The position numbers and the translations under genes are program-made. DNA of 46,273 nt from the NCBI GenBank assembly GCA_021783695.1, contig JAJXTO010000020.1, forward strand, positions 1 to 46,273. Reading direction: 5' to 3'. The notes under the pieces were generated by a model. The model had not been told where the DNA came from and did no database searches. It saw nothing but the letters and a program-made list of their open reading frames with translations. The first letter of the stretch is position 1; every line of letters begins with the position of its first letter. Source of the stretch: Pseudomonadota bacterium (GTDB taxonomy: Bacteria; Pseudomonadota; Gammaproteobacteria; Burkholderiales; Burkholderiaceae_C). Shown piece after piece: positions 30,716 to 39,021 of the stretch.

Positions 30716-30744
30716 ATTTTTATTTGTATTTATTAGGGTGTCAA
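30716..30744 (-). promoter_or_regulatory. Probable sigma-70 promoter of the flavoprotein operon
   Basis: A consensus -35 TTGACA (30739-30744) is 17 nt from AAAAAT (30716-30721, 4 of 6 matches to the -10) in an AT-rich stretch that stands out in this GC-rich region. The leader to the TTG start is about 22 nt. The remainder of the gap, 30745-30934, holds only a weak hairpin (CCGTGC/GCACGG, 30882-30896) after the decarboxylase gene. Confidence 0.65.
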
Positions 30745-30934
30745 GCGTGCGTTCGACCGTGATGACTTCGGTTGGGAAAAACGCGCATCCTCCTGCCGCG
30801 TCCGGGGCGGGACGCGAACGGGACGCGCGGGACATTCCCTTCTTCGGCGCTTCGGCTGGAGAAGGGTGGAAACCCCTCAAACCGTGCGGAGCACGGAAGG
30901 GAATTGAGATAGAGGAAGCGTCAGAACGGCGTGC

Positions 30935-33193
30935 TCAGGCCTTGACGCAATCGACGTAGTAGCGCTTGGTTCCGCTGCTGTCGGACTCCGTCACGAGTCC
31001 ATGCACATCGGTGGCGAAGCCGGGGAAGCGCAGGTTGAAGTCGCGGGCGAATTCGAGGTAGCGCACGATGGGCGGATTGAAGCGTTCGCCCGGAATGAGC
31101 AGCGGAATGCCCGGCGGATACGGCGTGACCAGCGCGGCGGTGATGCGTCCTTCGATCTGGTCGATCTCCACACGTTCGATGTCGCGGTGCACCATTTTGG
31201 CGTAGGCGTCGGTCGGCGTCATCGCGGGCTGCAGATCAGAGAGATACATCTCGGTGGTCAGTCGCGCCACATCCCTTTCGCGATAAGCCTCGTGGATCTG
31301 CTGGCACAGATCGCGCAGGCCGATGCGCTCGTACTTGGGGTTCTGCGCCACGAATTCAGGCAGGATGCGCCACAGCGGCTGGTTGCGGTCGTAGTCGTCC
31401 TTGAACTGCTGCAGCGCGGTCACCAGGGTGTTCCAGCGGCCCTTGGTAATGCCGATGGTGAACATGATGAAAAAGCTGTAGAGCCCGGTCTTTTCGACAA
31501 TCACGCCGTGTTCGGCGAGAAAGCGGGTGACGATTGCGGCCGGGATGCCGGTGGCATCGAAATCGCCGTTGATGTTCAAGCCGGGCGTCACGATGGTGGA
31601 TTTGATCGGGTCGAGCATGTTGAAGCCATCGGCCACGTTGCCGAAGCCGTGCCAGCCGTCCTCGGCGTGCAGCAGCCAGTCGTCGCGCTCGCCGGTGCCC
31701 TCCTCCGCCAGCGCATCCGGGCCCCAGACCTTGAACCACCAGTCCTGGCCATAGTCGGCGTCGACCTTGCGCATCGCGCGGCGGAAGTTCATCGCTTCCA
31801 GAATGCTCTCCTCCACCAACGCGGTGCCACCCGGCGGCTCCATCATCGCCGCTGCCACATCGCACGAGGCGATGATGGCGTACTGCGGCGAGGTGGAACT
31901 GTGCATCAGATAGGCTTCGTTGAAACGGTGAAAATCGAGTTGCTGGTTCTGCGCGTTCTGCACCAGGATCTGCGAGGCTTGGCTCAAGCCGGCAAGCAGC
32001 TTGTGCGTGGACTGGGTGGAGAACACCATCGCTTCCCTGGTGCGCTCGCGGTCCGGGCCGATGGCGTGCATGCCGCGATAAAAGTCGTGAAAACATGCGT
32101 GCGGCAACCAGGCTTCGTCGAAATGCAGGGTGTCGATATGACCGTCGAGCATCTGTTTGATGGTGTCCACGTTGTAGAGAACGCCGTCGTAGGTGGACTG
32201 GGTGATGGTGAGCACGCGCGGCTTGACCTGGTCGGCCAGATGACGGGTGAGCGGGTTTTCGGCAATCTTGCGGGCGATGTTCTCGGGCCTGAACGCCTCA
32301 CGCGGGATGGGGCCGATGATGCCGTAATGATTGCGTGTGGGGGTGAGAAACACCGGCAGCGCCCCGGTCATGATGATGGCGTGCAGGATGGACTTGTGGC
32401 AGTTGCGGTCCACCACCACCACGTCGCCAGGCGCCACGGTGGAGTGCCACACCATCTTGTTCGAAGTGGAGGTGCCGTTGGTGACGAAGAACAGATGGTC
32501 GGCGTGGAAGATGCGTGCCGCATTGCGCTCGCTCGCCGCCACCGGGCCGGTATGGTCGAGCAACTGGCCGAGTTCATCCACCGAATTGCAGACGTCGGCG
32601 CGCAGCAGGTTCTCACCGAAAAACTGGTGAAACATCTGTCCCACCGGGCTCTTCAGGAAAGCCACGCCGCCGGAATGCCCGGGACAATGCCAAGAGTAGG
32701 ATCCATCGGCGGCGTAGCCCACCAGGGCGCGGAAGAACGGCGGCGCCAGCGAATCCATATACGAGCGCGCCTCGCGGATGATGTGCCGTGCGACGAACTC
32801 CGGCGTGTCCTCGAACATGTGAATGAAGCCATGCAGTTCGCGCAGAATGTCGTTTGGAATGTGCCCGGAGGTGCGCGTTTCGCCGTAGAGATAGATGGGG
32901 ATTTCGGCGTTGCGGAAGCGAATCTCCTCGATGAAGGCGCGCAGCGAGTGCAGTGCTGCGGCCTCCACGCCCTCCTCCGCCGTGGTGAATTCTTCGTCGT
33001 CGATCGACAGAATGAAGGCGCTGACCCGGCTTTGCTGCTGCGCGAAGCTGGACAGGTCGCCATAACTGGTCACGCCCAGCACCTCCATGCCTTCCTTCTC
33101 GATGGCCTGCGCCAGCGCGCGGATGCCGAGGCCGGAGGAGTTTTCCGATCGGAAGTCCTCGTCGATGATGACAATGGGAAAACGAAAGTGCAT
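30935..33193 (-). CDS. Arginine/lysine/ornithine decarboxylase (PLP, biodegradative type)
   Basis: 752 residues of the large prokaryotic family of amino-acid decarboxylases, with an N-terminal response-regulator-like wing domain (1-130). The PLP domain has PGHSGG at 171-176, and STHKLLAG contains Lys398, the expected PLP Schiff-base residue. Length is near AdiA (755). It consumes a proton and releases CO2, giving acid resistance or polyamine synthesis; the exact substrate among Arg, Lys and Orn is not clear. GGAG lies six nucleotides before the ATG. It is divergent from the nfeD operon across a 209-nt gap. No antiporter gene is beside it. Confidence 0.9.
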   Translation of the reverse strand: MHFRFPIVIIDEDFRSENSSGLGIRALAQAIEKEGMEVLGVTSYGDLSSFAQQQSRVSAFILSIDDEEFTTAEEGVEAAALHSLRAFIEEIRFRNAEIPIYLYGETRTSGHIPNDILRELHGFIHMFEDTPEFVARHIIREARSYMDSLAPPFFRALVGYAADGSYSWHCPGHSGGVAFLKSPVGQMFHQFFGENLLRADVCNSVDELGQLLDHTGPVAASERNAARIFHADHLFFVTNGTSTSNKMVWHSTVAPGDVVVVDRNCHKSILHAIIMTGALPVFLTPTRNHYGIIGPIPREAFRPENIARKIAENPLTRHLADQVKPRVLTITQSTYDGVLYNVDTIKQMLDGHIDTLHFDEAWLPHACFHDFYRGMHAIGPDRERTREAMVFSTQSTHKLLAGLSQASQILVQNAQNQQLDFHRFNEAYLMHSSTSPQYAIIASCDVAAAMMEPPGGTALVEESILEAMNFRRAMRKVDADYGQDWWFKVWGPDALAEEGTGERDDWLLHAEDGWHGFGNVADGFNMLDPIKSTIVTPGLNINGDFDATGIPAAIVTRFLAEHGVIVEKTGLYSFFIMFTIGITKGRWNTLVTALQQFKDDYDRNQPLWRILPEFVAQNPKYERIGLRDLCQQIHEAYRERDVARLTTEMYLSDLQPAMTPTDAYAKMVHRDIERVEIDQIEGRITAALVTPYPPGIPLLIPGERFNPPIVRYLEFARDFNLRFPGFATDVHGLVTESDSSGTKRYYVDCVKA

Positions 33194-33402
33194 GACGGCT
33201 CCGACGCGGAAGGGATAAAGTATGAGAGTGTAGGAAATCCCGGTGACCCGATGAAGAACCATCCCAGATGGCTCAATGGGACACGGGATGATGGCGTGGG
33301 GGCGGGGATAAAGACGCCCCAAATCGCCCGCCCGCGCGCGCAGGCGCGGCACGCCGCCCATTGGACGTTCTGGGATCATGTTGCAACACGGAAAGCGCAC
33401 AG

Positions 33403-33879
33403 ATGGATAACCCGACTGCCTGGTGGATATTGGCCGGTTTTTTTGTCGCCATGGAGCTGGTGAGCGGCACGTTTTACCTGCTCATGCTCGCCATCGGCGC
33501 GGCTGCCGGGGCGCTGGCCGCACACGCCGGTCTGCAGCCCCCGCTGCACTGGGTGGCGTTCACCCTTGTGGGCGGCGGCGCGGTCGTTGCGCTCTATCTC
33601 AGCCGCCGCCTTCTAGGCAAACGCACCGCCGAGGACGTGCGGCACGATCACCTCGACCTCGGCGCCACGGTGGATGTATCGGGCTGGTCTATCGACGGCG
33701 TGGCGCGGGTGCATTACCGCGGCTCCGACTGGTCGGCGCGCCCCGTGCGGCGCGGCCCGCTGCACACCGGCCCGCACCGCATTGCCGGACAGGATGGCAA
33801 TGTGCTGCTGATCGAGCCCCTGCCCGCCGCGCTCAACCCCGCACCGGCAGAGACCAACACGCAACACCATCCGGGCTGA
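33403..33879 (+). CDS. NfeD-family membrane protein
   Basis: 158 residues. Two or three hydrophobic helices (about 6-23, 27-40 and 48-65) are followed by a C-terminal OB-fold-like domain (DLGATVDVSGWSIDGVARVHYRGSDWSARP), the layout of short NfeD proteins. GGAAAG lies before the ATG. It lies 40 nt upstream of the SPFH gene, the standard partner of NfeD in a membrane microdomain operon. The C-terminal tail is Pro/Thr-rich. Confidence 0.88.
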   Translation: MDNPTAWWILAGFFVAMELVSGTFYLLMLAIGAAAGALAAHAGLQPPLHWVAFTLVGGGAVVALYLSRRLLGKRTAEDVRHDHLDLGATVDVSGWSIDGVARVHYRGSDWSARPVRRGPLHTGPHRIAGQDGNVLLIEPLPAALNPAPAETNTQHHPG

Positions 33880-33919
33880 TCTGCTCAGCACCTCTTGTTT
33901 CACCTCCAGGGAGACTGTC

Positions 33920-34825
33920 ATGGAAATCGCCATCATTCTGGCCATCATCGCCGTGCTGTTCGTCAGCCGCGGCATCAAGATCGTGCCGCAGCAAAACGCC
34001 TGGATTCTGGAGCGCCTTGGGCGCTATCACTCCACGCTGCAGCCGGGCCTCAACATCATCATTCCCTTCATCGACAGCGTGGCCTACAAGCATTCGCTGA
34101 AAGAAATTCCGCTCGACGTGCCCAGCCAGATCTGCATCACGAAGGACAACACCCAGCTCACTGTGGACGGCGTACTGTACTTTCAGGTGACCGACGCCAT
34201 GCGCGCCAGTTATGGCTCGTCGAACTACATCGTCGCCATCACCCAACTGGCGCAGACCACGCTGCGCTCGGTGGTCGGCAAACTCGAACTCGACAAGACG
34301 TTTGAGGAGCGCGAATTCATCAATCACAGTGTCGTGAATTCTCTCGACGAGGCCGCCGCGACCTGGGGTGTCAAGGTGCTGCGTTACGAAATCAAGGATC
34401 TGACTCCACCCAACGAAATCCTCCACGCCATGCAGCGCCAGATCACCGCCGAGCGCGAAAAGCGTGCCGTGATCGCCACATCGGAAGGCGCCCGCCAGCA
34501 GGCCATCAATGTGGCCGAGGGCGAGCGCCAGGCCTTCATCGCCCGCTCCGAAGGGCAGAAGCAGGCTGCCATCAATCATGCGCAGGGCGAGGCTGCTGCC
34601 ATCGAGGCGGTGGCCAACGCCACGGCGCATGCGCTGGAAGTGGTTGCCGCGGCGATTCAAAAACCTGGCGGCACGGAGTCGGTGCAGCTCAAAGTTGCGC
34701 AACAAGGTCTGGAAACCTACGCCAATCTGGCCAAGACCAGCACCACCCTGATCGTGCCGGGCGACATGAGTCAGGCGGCTGGTCTCATCGCGTCGGCCAT
34801 GACCGTGCTGAAGAAAACCCAGTGA
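33920..34825 (+). CDS. qmcA: SPFH-domain (stomatin-like) membrane protein, QmcA type
   Basis: 301 residues. One N-terminal membrane segment (1-16, IAIILAIIAVLFV) precedes an SPFH domain (IKIVPQQNAWILERLGRYH and GLNIIIPFIDSV). A coiled-coil helical tail follows, with EGxRQAxI-type repeats (TSEGARQQAI, AEGERQAFIA, SEGQKQAAI). Such proteins form oligomeric membrane scaffolds and act on membrane proteolysis or surface integrity. AGGGAG lies before the ATG. Between nfeD and a coupled DUF455 gene; the last residues overlap the next start. Confidence 0.9.
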   Translation: MEIAIILAIIAVLFVSRGIKIVPQQNAWILERLGRYHSTLQPGLNIIIPFIDSVAYKHSLKEIPLDVPSQICITKDNTQLTVDGVLYFQVTDAMRASYGSSNYIVAITQLAQTTLRSVVGKLELDKTFEEREFINHSVVNSLDEAAATWGVKVLRYEIKDLTPPNEILHAMQRQITAEREKRAVIATSEGARQQAINVAEGERQAFIARSEGQKQAAINHAQGEAAAIEAVANATAHALEVVAAAIQKPGGTESVQLKVAQQGLETYANLAKTSTTLIVPGDMSQAAGLIASAMTVLKKTQ

Positions 34826-35658
34826 GCACTGCGGCTTCATTCCCCTCGGCACGCGCGGCGGCCTTGGCCGCACTCACAGCGCCCGATCCATCACGCAAGG
34901 TGGCGCTGGCGCTCGCCTTGTACGCCGATCTGCGGAACGGGAGCGTGTACGTCGATCCGGCTGAGGACGTGCAAGCAGCGGCGGGCAGCACCCTGCCCGG
35001 CCGCCCGGACAAACCCGCGCTGATTCCCGCGCAGCAAATGCCCCGGCGCAATCCGCGTGATCCAAAAGGCCACGCCGCGCTTTTGCATTCCATCGCACAC
35101 ATCGAATTCAACGCCATCAACCTGGCACTCGATGCCGTGTGGCGTTTCCAGAATTTGCCCGAGGAGTTTTACCGCGACTGGATACGTGTGGCCGCAGAGG
35201 AGTCCGAACACTTCACACTGCTGCGCGACCATCTGCACTGCATCGGCACCGAATACGGCGACTTTCCCGCGCATAACGGTCTGTGGGATATGGCCGAAAA
35301 AACCCGCGCCGACCTGCTCGCGCGCATGGCACTGGTGCCGCGCACGCTGGAAGCGCGCGGGCTGGATGTGAATCCGAGCATCCGTGCCAAGCTCGCCGCC
35401 GCGGGCGATGTGCGCGGCGCGGAGATCCTCGACCGCATCCTGGCCGACGAAATCGGCCATGTTGCCATCGGCAACCGCTGGTATCACTGGGCGTGCGCAC
35501 GCGCCGGGCGCACGCCCATCACCGCCTATGACGAACTCGCCGCCGCATTCGGCGCACCGCGCATCAAACCGCCGTTCAACCGCGATGCCAGGCTGCAGGC
35601 TGGATTCAGCGCCGCCGAACTGGACTGGATGGAGCGCGCGGAGCCAAACCCTGGCTGA
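34822..35658 (+). CDS. DUF455 ferritin-like protein
   Basis: 278 residues. A helical ferritin-like domain with the di-iron-type ligand pattern: Glu in HSIAHIEFNAI, then EESEHF and ADEIGHV (ExxH). Members occur in many proteobacteria, and a related gene is coupled to tRNA hydroxylation elsewhere, but the function here is unknown. It starts at a GTG that overlaps the stop of the SPFH gene (GTGA), so translation is coupled, and it may be part of the nfeD/SPFH operon. No signal peptide. Confidence 0.8.
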   Translation: MSTAASFPSARAAALAALTAPDPSRKVALALALYADLRNGSVYVDPAEDVQAAAGSTLPGRPDKPALIPAQQMPRRNPRDPKGHAALLHSIAHIEFNAINLALDAVWRFQNLPEEFYRDWIRVAAEESEHFTLLRDHLHCIGTEYGDFPAHNGLWDMAEKTRADLLARMALVPRTLEARGLDVNPSIRAKLAAAGDVRGAEILDRILADEIGHVAIGNRWYHWACARAGRTPITAYDELAAAFGAPRIKPPFNRDARLQAGFSAAELDWMERAEPNPG

Positions 35659-35761
35659 CGGTACGGGGACTTTCCTGATCATGCGCAGCGCGGGTCGGCC
35701 GCTCGGTATGCTCACAGCCCTCTTCAGAGCCCTGCGCCACCCCGTCCGATCACCGCCTGCC

Positions 35762-36274
35762 ATGTCTCTTTCGTTTCGCCCGATAGCCATGATCACCTGC
35801 GCCGTGCTCGCGGCCCTTTCCCTGCCCGTCGTCGCGCAAACCGCCCCGCAGACCGCCGTGCCCCGCGACGCCACCACCAACTTCAATGTGCTCGATCAAC
35901 CGCTGCAGGCATGCAGCCATGCGCCCCTCACTGGGTATTTGCGCAATGGCTCTTGCGCAGTGACGGCCGAGGATGCCGGCGTGCATGGCGTTTGCGCGGT
36001 GATGAGTGCAGAGTTTCTGGCTTACACCAAGACGCAGGGCAACGACTTGTCCACGCCCGATCCACGCCTGCGTTTCCCCGGGGTCAAGCCGGGCGATCAC
36101 TGGTGTGTCTGCGCCGGACGCTGGCAGCAGGCACTCGACGCCGGAGTGGCGCCCAAGGTCGTGCTCCGGGCCACCAGCAAACAGGTTCTTGACTCCTTGT
36201 TTCTCGACGATCTTGCGCGGCATGCGATCGATCCGCCCAAGAACCTACCCGAGCAGCCCATCCCCAGCCGCTAG
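35762..36274 (+). CDS. DUF2237-family protein with apparent signal peptide
   Basis: 170 residues. The family core is clear: NVLDQPLQACSHAPLTGY, GVHGVCAVMSAEFL, DLSTPDPRLRFPGVKPGD and HWCVCAGRWQQAL, with all the usual cysteines. Ahead of it, residues 1-28 form a hydrophobic export signal (ITCAVLAALSLPVVAQ) with a possible AQ cleavage. Most family members I know of are about 120 residues and lack a leader, so this copy seems to be periplasmic. Single gene 103 nt after the DUF455 gene and convergent with the CNBD gene. Function unknown. Confidence 0.82.
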   Translation: MSLSFRPIAMITCAVLAALSLPVVAQTAPQTAVPRDATTNFNVLDQPLQACSHAPLTGYLRNGSCAVTAEDAGVHGVCAVMSAEFLAYTKTQGNDLSTPDPRLRFPGVKPGDHWCVCAGRWQQALDAGVAPKVVLRATSKQVLDSLFLDDLARHAIDPPKNLPEQPIPSR

Positions 36275-36295
36275 ACGCCCCCAGAGACGAGAGAC

Positions 36296-36796
36296 TCAGC
36301 GCCCGGTACGGTGGATGTAGCGGTTGAGTTGGGCCATGTCCGCCGAGGTGCGGCGATAGAGGTGATCGAGGCTGATGATGGCGACTTCCAGCAACAGAAC
36401 CGCCAGAAGCGGGCGCTCCAGGCGAAGACGGTTGTACATGGCGCGGCTGATGCGCAGCAGGCGGGTGTCCTCTCCAGCGCGCAGGCGCACATCGCGCGGC
36501 TTGTGGTCGAAAAAGCTCATCTCGCCGAGCATTTCGCCCGGCATGATCTTGCCGATTTCCATTTCGCTCTCTGGAAGTTGCGCCATCAGGCAGCCCTGTC
36601 CTTCGAGGACGAAAAACAGGCTTTCACCAACCTGGCCGATGTCGGCAATGACTTCGCCTTTCTTCGGCGCCATGAGATCGCAGTAATCGAGGAAATCATG
36701 GATTTCACGCCGGGTGAGGATGCTGGTGTCGACGAGCTGGCTGAGGAAATGGGCCAGGGATTCGCGGTCTTCAGTGGTGAGGGTCAGACGGTCCAT
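36296..36796 (-). CDS. Stand-alone cyclic-nucleotide-binding-domain protein
   Basis: 166 residues from ATG 36796 (an ATG at 36832 adds 12 residues; neither has a clear ribosome-binding site). CRP-like beta roll: MAPKKGEVIADIGQVGESLFFVLEG, then GEMLGEMSFFDHKPRDVRLRA, the phosphate-binding cassette with the usual Glu and Arg. No DNA-binding HTH follows, only a C-terminal helix (RLERPLLAVLLLEVAI). It may sense cAMP or c-di-GMP and act by protein contact. Same strand as marC and xerD, 88 nt after marC. Confidence 0.8.
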   Translation of the reverse strand: MDRLTLTTEDRESLAHFLSQLVDTSILTRREIHDFLDYCDLMAPKKGEVIADIGQVGESLFFVLEGQGCLMAQLPESEMEIGKIMPGEMLGEMSFFDHKPRDVRLRAGEDTRLLRISRAMYNRLRLERPLLAVLLLEVAIISLDHLYRRTSADMAQLNRYIHRTGR

Positions 36797-36884
36797 GATG
36801 GGAATTTCAGAGTGGAAAAATCGGTGGCGCATCGGATTGATGGGTTATCGTATCCATCACGCTGCCATTTTCATAGCGCCGGAT

Positions 36885-37481
36885 TCACAGACCGAAGTAA
36901 CTGCGGATGCCTGACAGCAGCATGTTGACGGCAATGGCGGTGAGGATCAGTCCCATGAGCTTTTCAGCGGCATTCATCACCGAGTCGCCCAGCCACTTGA
37001 GCAGAGTTTCGCTCATCAGCAGCAAACCGCCGGTGACGGCCACAGCCGAACTGAGCGCGCCCACCCAGGTCCAGATTTCGCCGGGCTGGCGCGAGGCGAG
37101 CAGCAGCACCGTGGCCAGCGCAGAGGGGCCAGCCAGCAGCGGCACGGCCAGCGGAAAGATCAGCGGTTCGCGGCCATCATGGCCCCCGAAAATTTCGGAC
37201 GTGGTGGAAAAAATCATCTTGATCGCCACCAGCAGCAGAATGACGCCGCCCGCCACCTCGATCGACGGCTGGCTGAGGTTCATCAGCTCGAGGAAGCCGT
37301 GCCCGCCGAACATGAAGGCCAGCAGCACGACGTAGGCGATGCCGATTTCGCGCAGCGCCACCGGCAGGCGGCGCCTGGACGGCAGCTTGCGGGTCACAGC
37401 GATGAAAAACGGCAGATTGCCGAACGGGTCGAGAATCAGCAGCAGCAAGACGAAGGCGGACCAGAAATCGTCGTGGGCCAT
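36885..37481 (-). CDS. MarC-family integral membrane protein
   Basis: 198 residues with six hydrophobic segments. The family start [18 protein letters not shown] and the mid segment [19 protein letters not shown] are typical. Once linked to multiple antibiotic resistance, MarC proteins have no firm substrate. It starts 15 nt after the xerD stop, so it may be cotranscribed with it. Confidence 0.9.
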   Translation of the reverse strand: MAHDDFWSAFVLLLLILDPFGNLPFFIAVTRKLPSRRRLPVALREIGIAYVVLLAFMFGGHGFLELMNLSQPSIEVAGGVILLLVAIKMIFSTTSEIFGGHDGREPLIFPLAVPLLAGPSALATVLLLASRQPGEIWTWVGALSSAVAVTGGLLLMSETLLKWLGDSVMNAAEKLMGLILTAIAVNMLLSGIRSYFGL

Positions 37482-37496
37482 GGCGTGAGGCGTGTA

Positions 37497-38450
37497 TCAG
37501 GCGCGGGGATGGTGGCGGGCGTGCAGCGCCTTGAGCCGTTCGCGCGCGATATGGGTATAGATCTGGGTGGTCGAGATGTCGGCATGGCCGAGCAGCAATT
37601 GCACCACACGCAGATCGGCGCCGTGATTGAGCAGATGGGTTGCGAAGGCATGGCGCAGGGTGTGGGGCGACAGCGGCTGGTCAATTCCGGCCTGGCGCGC
37701 GTGGGCTTTGATCAGTGTCCAGAACATCTGCCGCGTCATGCCGACAGTTTCGCGCGCGCTCTGTCCGCTGCGGGCGGTGACGAACACAAAGGGGCTGTCG
37801 CGGCCTTGAAGCAAGACGTGCCGCGCAGTGCGCAGATAACGCTGCAGCCACTCCTGCGCAGCGTCGCCGAATGGCACCAGCCGTTCTTTGCCGCCCTTGC
37901 CCTCGATTTGCACCACGCCCTGATCGAGCGATAGCCGCACCACCGGCAGCGCCACCAGTTCGCTCACTCGCAGGCCGCTGGCGTAGAGCAGTTCGAGCAT
38001 GGCGCGGTCACGCAGGCCCAGCGCGGTATCCTCGTCGGGCGTGGCAAGCAGGGCTTCGACCTGCGCTTCGCTGAGCGTATAGGGTCGGCGCGCGGGCTGG
38101 CGCGCAGGATCGAGCTGCAGGGTGGGATCGTCAGCGCGCAGACGCTCGCGTAGCGCCCAGCGAAAAAAGCGCCGCAGCACCACCAGCCGACGATTGGACG
38201 ACGTCGCCTTGCTCTGTGCGTAACGGGCGGCGATATAGGCCTGCACATCCTGCAGGCCAGCCTGCGTCAGTGCGGGGCGGCGCGTGAACGCCAGCCAGCG
38301 CGCCAGCAGCGTGAGATCGCGGCGATACGCTGCCAGCGTGTTGGGCGACAGGCCGTCCTCCAGCCACAGGGCGTCGCAGAAGCGGTCGATCACCGCGGCG
38401 CACGCAACAGGCGCGGATGGCCAGTCGGCATGCGCGGGGACTTCAGGCAT
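37497..38450 (-). CDS. xerD: Site-specific tyrosine recombinase XerD
   Basis: 317 residues. With XerC resolves chromosome dimers at dif. N-terminal SAM-like core-binding domain (17-105), then the catalytic domain with Arg161 (GLRVSEL), Lys185 (EGKGGKER), His263 and Arg266 ([12 protein letters not shown]), His289 ([10 protein letters not shown]) and nucleophile Tyr298. The ATG at 38450 overlaps the last 8 nt of ogt, so the two are coupled; longer in-frame extensions read through ogt and are rejected. Confidence 0.95.
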   Translation of the reverse strand: MPEVPAHADWPSAPVACAAVIDRFCDALWLEDGLSPNTLAAYRRDLTLLARWLAFTRRPALTQAGLQDVQAYIAARYAQSKATSSNRRLVVLRRFFRWALRERLRADDPTLQLDPARQPARRPYTLSEAQVEALLATPDEDTALGLRDRAMLELLYASGLRVSELVALPVVRLSLDQGVVQIEGKGGKERLVPFGDAAQEWLQRYLRTARHVLLQGRDSPFVFVTARSGQSARETVGMTRQMFWTLIKAHARQAGIDQPLSPHTLRHAFATHLLNHGADLRVVQLLLGHADISTTQIYTHIARERLKALHARHHPRA

Positions 38451-38937
38451 GGGACACCAGAGCGAGGGAATCTCGCGGGCTTTCGTGGACGAGCAACCAG
38501 CGCTTGATGGCCAGCAGATACCCGTCCACCGCCGTCGAGTGGGCAAAGCCCCCCAGACCGGCACGCGCCACGATGCGATGGCAAGGCACGATGGGGGCAA
38601 ACGGATTGGCCGCGCAAGCCTGCCCGACCGCGCGCGCCGCGCTGTGCAATTCCAGTGCGGCGTCGCCATAGCTGCGCGTCTGCCCTGGCGGAATCTGCCG
38701 CAACAGCGCCCAGACACGCTGCTGAAACGCGGTGCCGACTGGCGCAAGAGGCAAGTCAAAGCGGTGCCCGGGATCGTCGCAATAGGCGTGCAACTGCGCG
38801 GTCAGGGCGCGGCATAGTGGGCTTTCGGGCGCGCTCAGCGGGGCGTCCGGCGCGAGATAGTCCAGACGCAGCACCGCCTGCTCCGAGCAATACAGACCCA
38901 TGCGGCCAAAAGGCAGGGCGATGACGGCGTCCGGCAT
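38443..38937 (-). CDS. ogt: Methylated-DNA--protein-cysteine methyltransferase
   Basis: 164 residues from ATG 38937. Suicide repair of O6-alkylguanine. The acceptor Cys is in IVPCHRIV, with the helix GTAFQQRVWALLRQIPPGQ before it and GLGGFAHSTAVDGYLLAIK after it, all typical. ATGs at 38973 and 38994 would lengthen the N-terminus, but the family usually starts just before the first strand (VIALPFG), and the longer forms leave almost no room for a selO promoter. Overlaps xerD by 8 nt. It is divergent from selO. Confidence 0.92.
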   Translation of the reverse strand: MPDAVIALPFGRMGLYCSEQAVLRLDYLAPDAPLSAPESPLCRALTAQLHAYCDDPGHRFDLPLAPVGTAFQQRVWALLRQIPPGQTRSYGDAALELHSAARAVGQACAANPFAPIVPCHRIVARAGLGGFAHSTAVDGYLLAIKRWLLVHESPRDSLALVSHA

Positions 38938-39021
38938 CGCGGAGCTGAGTGAGTGTGGGCTCTGGGAACGCATGACAAGGAGAGAGAACGACATCCGACG
39001 ACGGCCTCACAGGATACCCCG

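Noticed and set aside
30882..30896. Small hairpin CCGTGC/GCACGG after the decarboxylase gene as a terminator
   Set aside because: Stem is short and no T tract follows on the minus strand.
31001..33463. 820-residue open frame on the plus strand opposite the decarboxylase gene
   Set aside because: It is a mirror frame of a GC-rich coding sequence; no family signature, and the opposite strand has full PLP-decarboxylase motifs.
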